6,637 bases of DNA from Candidatus Methanomethylophilaceae archaeon. Its GTDB lineage: Archaea > Thermoplasmatota > Thermoplasmata > Methanomassiliicoccales > Methanomethylophilaceae. Below are positions 1 to 4,847 of the stretch, in pieces. The stretch lies in assembly GCA_016296195.1 (NCBI GenBank), contig JAEDJU010000072.1:1-6637 (forward strand), read 5' to 3'. The notes under the pieces were generated by a model. It made no database searches and was not told the DNA's origin. It worked only from the letters and a program-made list of their open reading frames with translations. Numbering within the stretch: position 1 is the first letter of the stretch; each line of letters opens with the position of its first letter. The translations under genes were made by a program, and so were the position numbers.

Positions 1-24
1 CGAAATCCCCGTACACAAGGGAAG

Positions 25-31
25 TATATAA
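25..31 (+). promoter_or_regulatory. TATA-like box of unassigned transcript
   Basis: TATATAA at 25-31 matches an archaeal TATA box. The usual spacing of about 25-26 bases places a transcript start near 54, exactly where the first of three small hairpins begins. No reading frame downstream looks coding, so if the box is active it would drive a non-coding RNA. It also sits in the loop of a weak GGAAG/CTTCC inverted repeat (20-24 and 34-38). The assignment is inference from spacing only. Confidence 0.3.
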
Positions 32-53
32 GGCTTCCGATTGTCCCGGGTTC

Positions 54-126
54 TCGCCGATTCGAACTTGAATCGGTGATCTTGATTGAACGACTTTGAG
101 TCGCAACCACACGATGCCACACATCG
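54..126 (+). ncRNA. Possible small structured RNA (three tandem hairpins)
   Basis: Three inverted repeats follow each other: 54-63 with 70-79 (10 pairs including one G-U, 6-base loop), 91-95 with 99-103 (5 pairs, 3-base loop), and 112-116 with 122-126 (5 pairs, 5-base loop). A TATA-like box lies 26 bases before the first one. A pyrimidine-rich stretch at 131-147 could end the transcript. I could not fold it as a tRNA and saw no convincing C/D box pair (RTGATGA with CTGA). Only the first stem is strong; the other two could arise by chance. The rest of 1-180 holds no gene that I can support. Confidence 0.22.
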
Positions 127-180
127 CGCATTCCCCTCTATTTCCCACTTGTATTTAAATGTTTCTCTACACAAAAGTTG

Positions 181-576
181 TCATGGTGCAAATATCACCA
201 TGATCGCGTCTGGAATCTTCGATTTCAGCTCTTTGTAGTCGGGATAATGCAGCTGAACGAGGTCATCCCTGTGCATCCGCTTGCCGAGGAGCCTGGCGAC
301 GACGGCCGCCTCCGTCCGCCCCTCGACCTTCCAGGCACCGGAATCGGACGATGTGTCCGTGGAGACGTATATCGGAAGACGTAACCTCAGCCTCTCCGAA
401 TCATCACACACATCCCAGAGGATATCGACCTGCTCCTTCGGGATCTCCACCTTCCCGCCACCACGCACATTGAAAGAATAATCTCCGGAGGCCCTCATCT
501 CATCAAGGGACCTCTTTCCCGCAGCCAGATTGGTGTTCAATTCGGACATCATCGACTCGATGGTCAAACCGTTCAT
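181..576 (-). CDS. UPF0216 (DUF61) family protein
   Basis: This is a 131-residue soluble protein of the archaeal UPF0216/DUF61 family, whose function is unknown. The family pattern is clear: an N-terminal SELNTNLAAGKRSLDEM segment (about 11-27), then VEIPKEQVDILWDVCDD (about 43-59), the hallmark LPIYVSTDTSSDSGAWKVEG (about 67-86), and a C-terminal half ending in a hydrophobic strand. It has no signal peptide or membrane segment. Length is normal for the family. I kept the upstream ATG at 576 because a TATA box at 594-605 would start transcription at or next to it, giving a leaderless mRNA. Met9 or Met10 (552 or 549) are alternatives that would leave a short leader. It is transcribed divergently from nifB and ends with TGA. 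The family assignment is firm; no cellular role can be read from sequence. Confidence 0.92.
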   Translation of the reverse strand: MNGLTIESMMSELNTNLAAGKRSLDEMRASGDYSFNVRGGGKVEIPKEQVDILWDVCDDSERLRLRLPIYVSTDTSSDSGAWKVEGRTEAAVVARLLGKRMHRDDLVQLHYPDYKELKSKIPDAIMVIFAP

Positions 577-593
577 GCGCCCCTATAGTTCTA

Positions 594-605
594 TAATATA
601 ATATA
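594..605 (-). promoter_or_regulatory. TATA box for the UPF0216 gene
   Basis: On the minus strand this AT run reads TATATTATATTA. Its middle lies about 22-27 bases upstream of the A of the ATG at 576, the spacing expected when transcription begins at the start codon. The transcript is therefore predicted to be leaderless or nearly so. A GGGG run (580-583 on the opposite strand) just before the ATG would be left outside such a transcript. Confidence 0.55.
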
Positions 606-666
606 CAGTAGAAGGGACCCGCTAGGAGTTCACAACCCTGAATCATCGTTGTTTACCCGACATAAG

Positions 667-674
667 ATATATTT
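667..674 (+). promoter_or_regulatory. TATA box for nifB
   Basis: ATATATTT at 667-674 lies about 25 bases before the A of the nifB ATG (695). That is the TATA-to-start distance of archaeal promoters and predicts a leaderless transcript. The only Shine-Dalgarno-like sequence, GGAG at 689-692, is too close to the start codon (2 bases) to work well, which supports leaderless initiation. Confidence 0.55.
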
Positions 675-694
675 CATACCACGGATGCGGAGAC

Positions 695-1927
695 ATGGAT
701 CAGTCGGAGATTCAGAAGGCATTGTCGGAACACCCCTGCTACAACGAGGAAGCCCACCATAAGTTCGCAAGGATGCACATACCCGTCGCACCCAGGTGCA
801 ACATACAGTGCAATTACTGCAACCGCAAGTTCGACTGCTGCAACGAATCCCGCCCCGGCGTGACCAGCGAAGTGCTCTCGCCTCAGGACGCCATAGTGAA
901 GATCCGTGCCGTCAGGGAGAAGGTACCCGAACTCAGGGTCATCGGAATCGCAGGACCCGGAGACCCCCTGGCCAATGAGGAGACGTTCCAATCCCTGGAG
1001 CTCATAGCCGCTGAATTCCCCGACCTCACACTCTGCGTTTCCACCAACGGACTGGCCCTTCCGGATTCCGCCAAGAGGTTGTACGACCTCGGGGTCAGAT
1101 TCGTCACCGTCACCATGAACAGCTGCGACCCGGAGATCGGAGCCCAGATCTACGACTCGGTGGTCTTCGAGAAGAAGAAGTACTCCGGGATCGAGGGTGC
1201 GAGGATACTGATGGAGAGACAGTTGGAGGGAATACGCCTCTCCGCGGAGCTCGGCATGGTAGTGAAGGTGAACATCGTCATGGTCCCCGGGATCAACGAC
1301 GGACACATCCCCGACCTGGTGAAGAAGGTCAAATCCCTCGGAGCCTACATCGTGAACATACTGCCTCTGATACCCGTGGAAGGGACCAAGTTCTCCGACA
1401 GGCGCGCACCCACACCCCTTGAGAGGAAGGAGCTCATGGACAGATGCTCCATCGATGCCAAGATGATGCGCCACTGCAGACAGTGCCGTGCAGATGCCAT
1501 CGGTAAACTCGGGGAGGACAGATCAGCGGAGTTCGTGCACTTCAGCGGATGCGGATCCGGATGCGGACCTCAGAAACAGGTCAATGTGTCCCTTGACCTC
1601 GACCGCGACGAATCACGTGTCGCCGTCGCATCTTCCGACGGGAAGACCGTCGATTGCGGATTCGGTAATGCGAGGAAGTTCCGCATCTACGCCACAGACG
1701 GAGGTACCTGCAGGTTCCTCGAGGAGAGGGCCGTGAAGGATGGGGAGACCGTCGCCGGAGACAGCCACAGGAAGCACATAGAGGCTATAGTAGATTCCAT
1801 CAACGACTGCGGAACGGTCATAGTCAGGGAGATAGGACCGCTGCCATCGAAGGTCCTGAAGAACCTGGGGATGAAGGTCGTTGTCTCGGAAGGGGATGTT
1901 GAGAGGGCCGTGAGGGACTCACACTGA
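695..1927 (+). CDS. nifB: NifB, radical SAM nitrogenase-cofactor precursor synthase with NifX-like C-terminal domain
   Basis: NifB is a cytosolic radical SAM enzyme that fuses two [4Fe-4S] clusters and inserts a SAM-derived carbon to make the 8Fe-9S-C precursor (NifB-co, L-cluster) of nitrogenase-type cofactors. The 410-residue product begins with the family signature HPC (13-15), then PVAPRCNIQCNYCNRKFDC (30-48), in which C35, C39 and C42 form the CX3CX2C site for the SAM cluster. AGPGDP (86-91) is the SAM-binding glycine-rich motif. C15, C48, C114 (LCVSTNGL) and the CXXCRAD motif (C261, C264) are the further family cysteines expected to help hold precursor clusters. Residues about 296-410 form a NifX/NafY-like domain (VAVASSDG at 309-316, IGPLP at 380-384), an arrangement typical of bacterial NifB; several studied archaeal NifBs lack it. 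The usual HFG of that domain is replaced by CGFG (321-324). No nif structural genes lie nearby. The adjacent alaS has its own promoter. Confidence 0.95.
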   Translation: MDQSEIQKALSEHPCYNEEAHHKFARMHIPVAPRCNIQCNYCNRKFDCCNESRPGVTSEVLSPQDAIVKIRAVREKVPELRVIGIAGPGDPLANEETFQSLELIAAEFPDLTLCVSTNGLALPDSAKRLYDLGVRFVTVTMNSCDPEIGAQIYDSVVFEKKKYSGIEGARILMERQLEGIRLSAELGMVVKVNIVMVPGINDGHIPDLVKKVKSLGAYIVNILPLIPVEGTKFSDRRAPTPLERKELMDRCSIDAKMMRHCRQCRADAIGKLGEDRSAEFVHFSGCGSGCGPQKQVNVSLDLDRDESRVAVASSDGKTVDCGFGNARKFRIYATDGGTCRFLEERAVKDGETVAGDSHRKHIEAIVDSINDCGTVIVREIGPLPSKVLKNLGMKVVVSEGDVERAVRDSH

Positions 1928-1941
1928 CTCCCCGACAATGA

Positions 1942-1950
1942 TTTTTATAA
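1942..1950 (+). promoter_or_regulatory. TATA box for alaS
   Basis: TTTTTATAA at 1942-1950, in the 61-base spacer after nifB, predicts a transcript start near 1972. That start lies downstream of the possible GTG codon at 1962 and upstream of the ATG at 1989, so it helps decide the alaS start. It also argues that alaS is transcribed separately from nifB, at least in part. Confidence 0.55.
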
Positions 1951-1976
1951 TGGTACCATGAGTGACCCCCATTAAC

Positions 1977-1980
1977 GGAG
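1977..1980 (+). promoter_or_regulatory. Ribosome binding site deciding the alaS start
   Basis: GGAG at 1977-1980 lies 8 bases before the ATG at 1989, a normal Shine-Dalgarno distance. No such element precedes the GTG at 1962. Together with the predicted transcript start near 1972, this favours translation from 1989. Confidence 0.55.
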
Positions 1981-1988
1981 TGTACACC

Positions 1989-3767
1989 ATGGACGCTCAA
2001 CAGATGAGAGAAACATACGTTGACTTTTTCAAAGAGAGGGGTCACGCCTACATCAGGTCGGCCCCCCTCATCCCCGAGAACGACCCCACCGTGCTCTTCA
2101 CCACCGCGGGAATGCACCCTCTTGTGCCCTATCTCCTCGGAGAGAAGCACCCTGCCGGGAACAGGCTCACCGACTTCCAGAAATGCGTCAGGACTGGGGA
2201 CATCGACGAGGTCGGAGATGCCAGCCACCTCACATTCTTCGAGATGCTAGGAAACTGGTCCCTCGGGGACTACTTCAAGGAGGAGTCCATCGGATGGAGC
2301 TACGAGTTCCTCACATCCGTCCTCGGAATGGACCCCAACCACCTCGCGGTCACTGCCTTCGCCGGAGAGGGCGACATCCCCCGCGACGAAGAGACAGCAC
2401 AGATCTGGAAGAGCCACGGAATGAGGGATGACCAGATCTACTTCTACGGAAAGGAGGACAACTGGTGGGGACCCGCCGGTCAGACCGGACCCTGCGGACC
2501 CGACACCGAGATCTTCTTCGATGACGGAAGGCCCAAATGCGGACCCGACTGCGGACCTTCCTGCCACTGCGGTAAGTTCACCGAGATCTGGAACAACGTC
2601 TTCATGCAGTACTTCAAGGACGCAGAGGGCAAGTTTACCCCCCTCAAACAGAAGAACGTCGACACTGGAATGGGACTCGAGAGGATCCTCCGCATCCTGA
2701 ACGGAAAGGAGACCGTCTACGACACCCCCCTGTTCACCGGAATCATCGGCAAACTGGAGGACCTGTCCGGAAAGAAGTACGGGGAGAACGCTGACGACAC
2801 CAAAGCATTCAGGATCGTCTCCGACCACCTCAGGGCAGCAACGTTCATCCTCGGTGACGGAGTGGTTCCGGCAAAGATCGGACAGGGATACATCCTCAGG
2901 AGGCTCATCAGGAGGGCCAGCAGGTACATGTCCAAACTCGGTATCGAGAAGACCTGCATGAGGGAGATCGCGGAGGTCGTCGTCTCCGAGTACTCCAAGG
3001 CATACCCCGAACTCGAGAGGAACAAGGACTTCATCTACACCAACATCACCGCAGAGGAGGAGAAGTTCCGCGAGACCCTCACCAAGGGACTCAGGAGGTT
3101 CAACGAGATGATCGCCGAGAACGGTGACAAGAAGGTCCTGGACGGCGAGATGGTCTTCAGACTCTACGACACGTTCGGATTCCCCGTCGAACTCACCACC
3201 GAGCTGGCGGCCGAGAAGGGACTGCAGGTGGACATGGAGGACTTCGAGAGGAGGTTCAAGGCACACCAGGACAACTCCCGTGCCGGTGCGGACCAGCAGT
3301 TCAAGGGAGGTCTCGCCGACCACAGCGAGGAGACCACCAAGCTGCACACCGCCACACACCTGCTCAACGCCGCACTCAAGAGGGTCATCAGCCCCGACAT
3401 CAACCAGAAGGGATCCAACATCACCGCGGACAGGCTCAGATTCGACTTCAACCTCGACAGGAAGTGCACCCCCGAGGAGCTCAAGGAGGTCGAGAGGCTG
3501 GTCAACGATGTCATCAAGGCCGCCGTCCCCGTCGTGTGCGAGGAGATGACCTATGAAGAGGCGAAGGCCCGCAATGCCGTCGGTGTCTTCGCGGACAAGT
3601 ACGGTGAGATGGTCAAGGTCTACACCATCGGAGACTTCTCCTGCGAGATCTGCGGAGGACCCCATGTGAGCAACACATCCGAGCTCCAGGGATTCAAGAT
3701 CAAGAAAGAGGAGAGTTCCGCAGCCGGTGTCAGGCGTATCAAGGCTGTCGTAGGCAAATTCGACTGA
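1989..3767 (+). CDS. alaS: Alanyl-tRNA synthetase, short bacterial-type form
   Basis: This enzyme charges tRNA-Ala with alanine using ATP and carries the editing domain that removes mischarged serine or glycine. From the ATG at 1989 it has 592 residues. The class II catalytic core covers about 1-240, with the motif 2 region TFFEMLGNWSLGDYF (82-96) and motif 3 GMGLERI (227-233). A cysteine cluster, C184, C188, C192 and C194, may bind a metal. A helical tRNA-recognition region follows (about 241-440). The editing domain has the zinc ligands H453XXXH457 and C555XXXH559, where the usual CGGTH reads CGGPH. The protein stops just after the editing domain, so the C-terminal DHHA1/C-Ala oligomerisation domain of ordinary AlaRS (about 870-900 residues) is absent. 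The N-terminus resembles bacterial AlaRS, notably the short forms I recall from Patescibacteria, and lacks the usual archaeal N-terminal cysteine element. Transfer from bacteria is inferred. Codon use matches the neighbours, so any transfer is old. It ends with TGA with no frameshift visible. Confidence 0.93.
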   Translation: MDAQQMRETYVDFFKERGHAYIRSAPLIPENDPTVLFTTAGMHPLVPYLLGEKHPAGNRLTDFQKCVRTGDIDEVGDASHLTFFEMLGNWSLGDYFKEESIGWSYEFLTSVLGMDPNHLAVTAFAGEGDIPRDEETAQIWKSHGMRDDQIYFYGKEDNWWGPAGQTGPCGPDTEIFFDDGRPKCGPDCGPSCHCGKFTEIWNNVFMQYFKDAEGKFTPLKQKNVDTGMGLERILRILNGKETVYDTPLFTGIIGKLEDLSGKKYGENADDTKAFRIVSDHLRAATFILGDGVVPAKIGQGYILRRLIRRASRYMSKLGIEKTCMREIAEVVVSEYSKAYPELERNKDFIYTNITAEEEKFRETLTKGLRRFNEMIAENGDKKVLDGEMVFRLYDTFGFPVELTTELAAEKGLQVDMEDFERRFKAHQDNSRAGADQQFKGGLADHSEETTKLHTATHLLNAALKRVISPDINQKGSNITADRLRFDFNLDRKCTPEELKEVERLVNDVIKAAVPVVCEEMTYEEAKARNAVGVFADKYGEMVKVYTIGDFSCEICGGPHVSNTSELQGFKIKKEESSAAGVRRIKAVVGKFD

Positions 3768-3790
3768 AACTGAAAAGGAAACCATTCAAC

Positions 3791-3838
3791 GGCGGGCAAC
3801 GGTCCCGTCGCCACCCTCCCCCGGTCATGTTGACCGGG
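3791..3838. repeat. Two tandem inverted repeats downstream of alaS
   Basis: A weak stem (3791-3795 with 3808-3812) is followed by a strong perfect 8-base stem (3820-3827 with 3831-3838, 3-base loop TGT). A second possible pairing joins CCGTC (3805-3809) with GACGG (3838-3842), so alternative folds exist. With the larger hairpin at 3850-3881 they fill most of the spacer between the convergent alaS and small minus-strand gene. They probably mark transcript ends, but no strong T-run follows. Confidence 0.4.
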
Positions 3839-3849
3839 ACGGTGTTCTG

Positions 3850-3881
3850 TGCCCGGCGGAAAAGGAGGGAACCGCCGGGCA
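3850..3881. terminator. Strong hairpin between convergent genes, possible bidirectional terminator
   Basis: TGCCCGGCGG (3850-3859) pairs perfectly with CCGCCGGGCA (3872-3881), giving a 10-base GC-rich stem with a 12-base purine-only loop that contains GGAGG. It sits between alaS, which ends at 3767 on plus, and the small gene ending at 3890 on minus, only 8 bases from that stop codon. The position suits 3' end formation for both genes. Archaeal terminators usually rely on T-runs, which are missing here, so mRNA-end stabilisation or another role is possible. Confidence 0.4.
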
Positions 3882-3889
3882 ATTGATCA

Positions 3890-4141
3890 TCATTCCGGAG
3901 CAGGTCTGGAGTAGAGGTCCGATGCCCTCACGGACGATCTGATGAACTCCACCATCTTCTCGCAGATGTCATCGATGAAGACCTCTGGATCGTTGGACCT
4001 CATCGCCACCACACACAGGGAACATGCCAACGCATTGACGACCTCCCTGTTGTTGTAATCCCTATCGGCGAACTCCTTCATGATCGCCCCGAAGACATCC
4101 TCGAACTCACGCTCCTTACTTACTGTCAATCCATCCTTCAT
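3890..4141 (-). CDS. Small hypothetical protein, 83 residues
   Basis: I do not recognise this family. The predicted product is 83 residues, soluble and mainly helical by composition, with an acidic and charged N-terminal third (KEREFEDVFGAIMKEFADRD, 9-28). A more hydrophobic middle follows (VVNALACSLCVVAMRS, 34-49, with C40 and C43), then an amphipathic segment (PEVFIDDICEKMVEFIRSS, 52-70) with a third cysteine at C60. There is no signal peptide, and the middle is too short and polar to be a clear membrane span. Support for coding comes from its signals: a TATA box at 4192-4199, a Shine-Dalgarno AAGGA about 5 bases before the ATG, GC-rich codons ending in C or G like the neighbours, and a TGA stop. 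The leader carries a small hairpin. It is transcribed alone and convergent with alaS. Whether it is conserved is the main open point. Confidence 0.65.
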   Translation of the reverse strand: MKDGLTVSKEREFEDVFGAIMKEFADRDYNNREVVNALACSLCVVAMRSNDPEVFIDDICEKMVEFIRSSVRASDLYSRPAPE

Positions 4142-4153
4142 GCAGATCCTTCT

Positions 4154-4167
4154 GCGGTCACAACCGC
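4154..4167 (-). promoter_or_regulatory. 5' leader hairpin of the 83-residue gene
   Basis: GCGGT and ACCGC (4163-4167 and 4154-4158) form a 5-base stem with a 4-base loop. It lies at the predicted 5' end of the mRNA (start near 4169), just ahead of the ribosome binding site AAGGA at 4147-4151. It leaves the binding site free, so it more likely protects the 5' end than blocks translation. Confidence 0.3.
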
Positions 4168-4191
4168 ATATGAACCATCCGAGGACATCGA

Positions 4192-4199
4192 TTTATAAA
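4192..4199 (-). promoter_or_regulatory. TATA box for the 83-residue gene
   Basis: TTTATAAA at 4192-4199 is a perfect palindrome, so it could direct transcription either way. On the minus strand it predicts a start near 4169 and a leader of about 28 bases before the ATG at 4141. Rightward it would start near 4221, where no convincing gene follows. Confidence 0.5.
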
Positions 4200-4520
4200 C
4201 AAAACCGTGGACGGATGATGGATGGATGAGCTTTTCCCATACGATACATCCAATGTATGCATGGATATCCTCCAACCGATCCACAGTGGATAATGACCAG
4301 CCGCATCCCGGAGAAAGGTTATCAATGACCGTGAAACAGGCCCCGACCGTATCCCGTGTACCGATGTGGATGCACAAGAACATCCAAGGCTCCATCGTCC
4401 GATATCACCCGTCTCCAACGTTCAAACAAGGTGGATGGATGATAAATCATAGCGTGATCGGTCATAAGACCGAAACGATGAGGAAAACACCAGAAGATAT
4501 CAGTAATGAGATGAGATAGA
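4200..4520. other. Gene-poor stretch rich in TGGATG/CATCCA
   Basis: No convincing gene lies here. Reading frames in both directions use codons unlike the neighbours (CGA, CAA, TCT, AAT) and match no family I know. The hexamer TGGATG or its complement occurs at 4219, 4223, 4247, 4367, 4381, 4432 and 4436, including the 11-base direct repeat TGGATGGATGA at 4219-4229 and 4432-4442. A 6-base stem with an ATAA loop lies at 4458-4473. GC is visibly lower than in the coding regions. It may be regulatory or decayed sequence. Confidence 0.35.
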
Positions 4521-4522
4521 AA

Positions 4523-4598
4523 TGGTGGACTGGGCGCGATTTGAACGCGCGACTTCTTGCTTGCAAAGCAAGCGATCTTCCAGCTGATCTACCAGCCC
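4523..4598 (-). tRNA. tRNA-Ala (anticodon UGC)
   Basis: The minus strand folds as a complete 76-base tRNA including an encoded 3' CCA. The acceptor stem is GGGCTGG with CCAGTCC and carries the alanine identity pair G3-U70. Discriminator base is A73. The D stem pairs GATC with GATC, and the anticodon stem CTTGC/GCAAG encloses the loop TTTGCAA with anticodon TGC. The variable loop is AAGTC, and the T arm GCGCG/CGCGC encloses TTCAAAT. There is no intron. It reads GCA and, through wobble, other alanine codons. A TATA box at 4626-4632 on the same strand predicts a start about 5 bases ahead of the mature 5' end, and a T-rich TTTCT follows the CCA. Confidence 0.97.
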
Positions 4599-4625
4599 AC
4601 TGAAATCCCCCTATTTCCAAGATAG

Positions 4626-4632
4626 ATATAAA
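4626..4632 (-). promoter_or_regulatory. TATA box for tRNA-Ala
   Basis: On the minus strand TTTATAT is centred about 31 bases before the first tRNA base (4598). It predicts a 5' leader of a few bases that RNase P would remove. This is the usual layout of archaeal tRNA genes. Confidence 0.55.
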
Positions 4633-4666
4633 CTTTTCTATTCACCCGAAGACGATCAGGATTATG

Positions 4667-4701
4667 CATGAACAAATATGTTCATGGAAAAATTGTACAA
4701 T
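4667..4701. repeat. Inverted repeat and adjacent palindrome in the tRNA-Ala/aroA' spacer
   Basis: CATGAACA (4667-4674) and TGTTCATG (4679-4686) form a perfect 8-base inverted repeat with a 4-base AATA spacer. Five bases on, ATTGTACAAT (4692-4701) is a perfect 10-base palindrome. Both lie in the divergent spacer between the tRNA-Ala and ADH synthase promoters and look like binding sites for dimeric regulators. No function can be assigned. Confidence 0.35.
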
Positions 4702-4746
4702 CAGATGTTCAATGACAACCTTTTTACCGATACCCACATTCGCCCG

Positions 4747-4776
4747 ACTATATACGCGCGCGTACTATATTACGCG
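4747..4776 (+). promoter_or_regulatory. Doubled TATA/CGCG promoter of the aroA'-aroB' operon
   Basis: ACTATATA (4747-4754) and ACTATATT (4764-4771) repeat 17 bases apart, each followed by a CGCG-rich run. Between them TACGCGCGCGTA (4753-4764) is a perfect 12-base palindrome. Either AT box could be the TATA element, predicting starts near 4777 or 4794, both upstream of the ATG at 4848. The palindrome overlapping the first box looks like an operator where a bound regulator would compete with transcription factors. That regulatory role is inference. Confidence 0.45.
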
Positions 4777-4835
4777 TGGATGACACACATCTCAAATACG
4801 AAGAGCATATGATGATGCGTGTTAGCAAGTAGCAC

Positions 4836-4842
4836 GGGGTGA
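4836..4842 (+). promoter_or_regulatory. Ribosome binding site deciding the aroA' start
   Basis: GGGGTGA at 4836-4842 includes GGTGA, complementary to the usual archaeal 16S rRNA tail, and ends 5 bases before the ATG at 4848. The possible GTG start at 4839 lies inside this site, so the ATG at 4848 is preferred. Confidence 0.55.
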
Positions 4843-4847
4843 ACCCA

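Noticed and set aside
57..76. Possible tRNA T-arm because of the TTCGAA sequence.
   Set aside because: Neither strand gives an acceptor stem, anticodon arm or correct T-stem around it; it is simply the loop region of a hairpin.
1..124. Minus-strand frame open from an ATG at 124 to the left edge, beginning MCGIV like glutamine amidotransferases.
   Set aside because: Beyond the first five residues nothing resembles that family, and codons such as CGA, TCA, AGA and TTA differ from the neighbouring genes. About 40 open codons can occur by chance.
1962..1988. GTG at 1962 as the alaS start, adding nine residues.
   Set aside because: It lies upstream of the predicted transcript start near 1972 and lacks a ribosome binding site; the ATG at 1989 has GGAG at the right distance and matches where AlaRS proteins begin.
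2247..3785. Long minus-strand open frame of 512 codons opposite alaS.
   Set aside because: It is a mirror of the codon bias of alaS; its product is a low-complexity run of valine, leucine, glycine and aspartate with no family resemblance.
4138..4395. Minus-strand frame whose TGA overlaps the ATG of the 83-residue gene (ATGA), suggesting an operon.
   Set aside because: The TATA box and leader of the 83-residue gene lie inside this frame, and its codons and composition look non-coding. The overlap is likely chance.
4226..4519. Plus-strand frame of 97 codons starting about 30 bases after a palindromic TATA box.
   Set aside because: Codon use is unlike the neighbours, the product is low in pattern and rich in methionine, it matches nothing known, and it would end in TAG, which no other gene here does.
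4839..4847. GTG at 4839 as the ADH synthase start.
   Set aside because: It is inside the ribosome binding site that serves the ATG at 4848.
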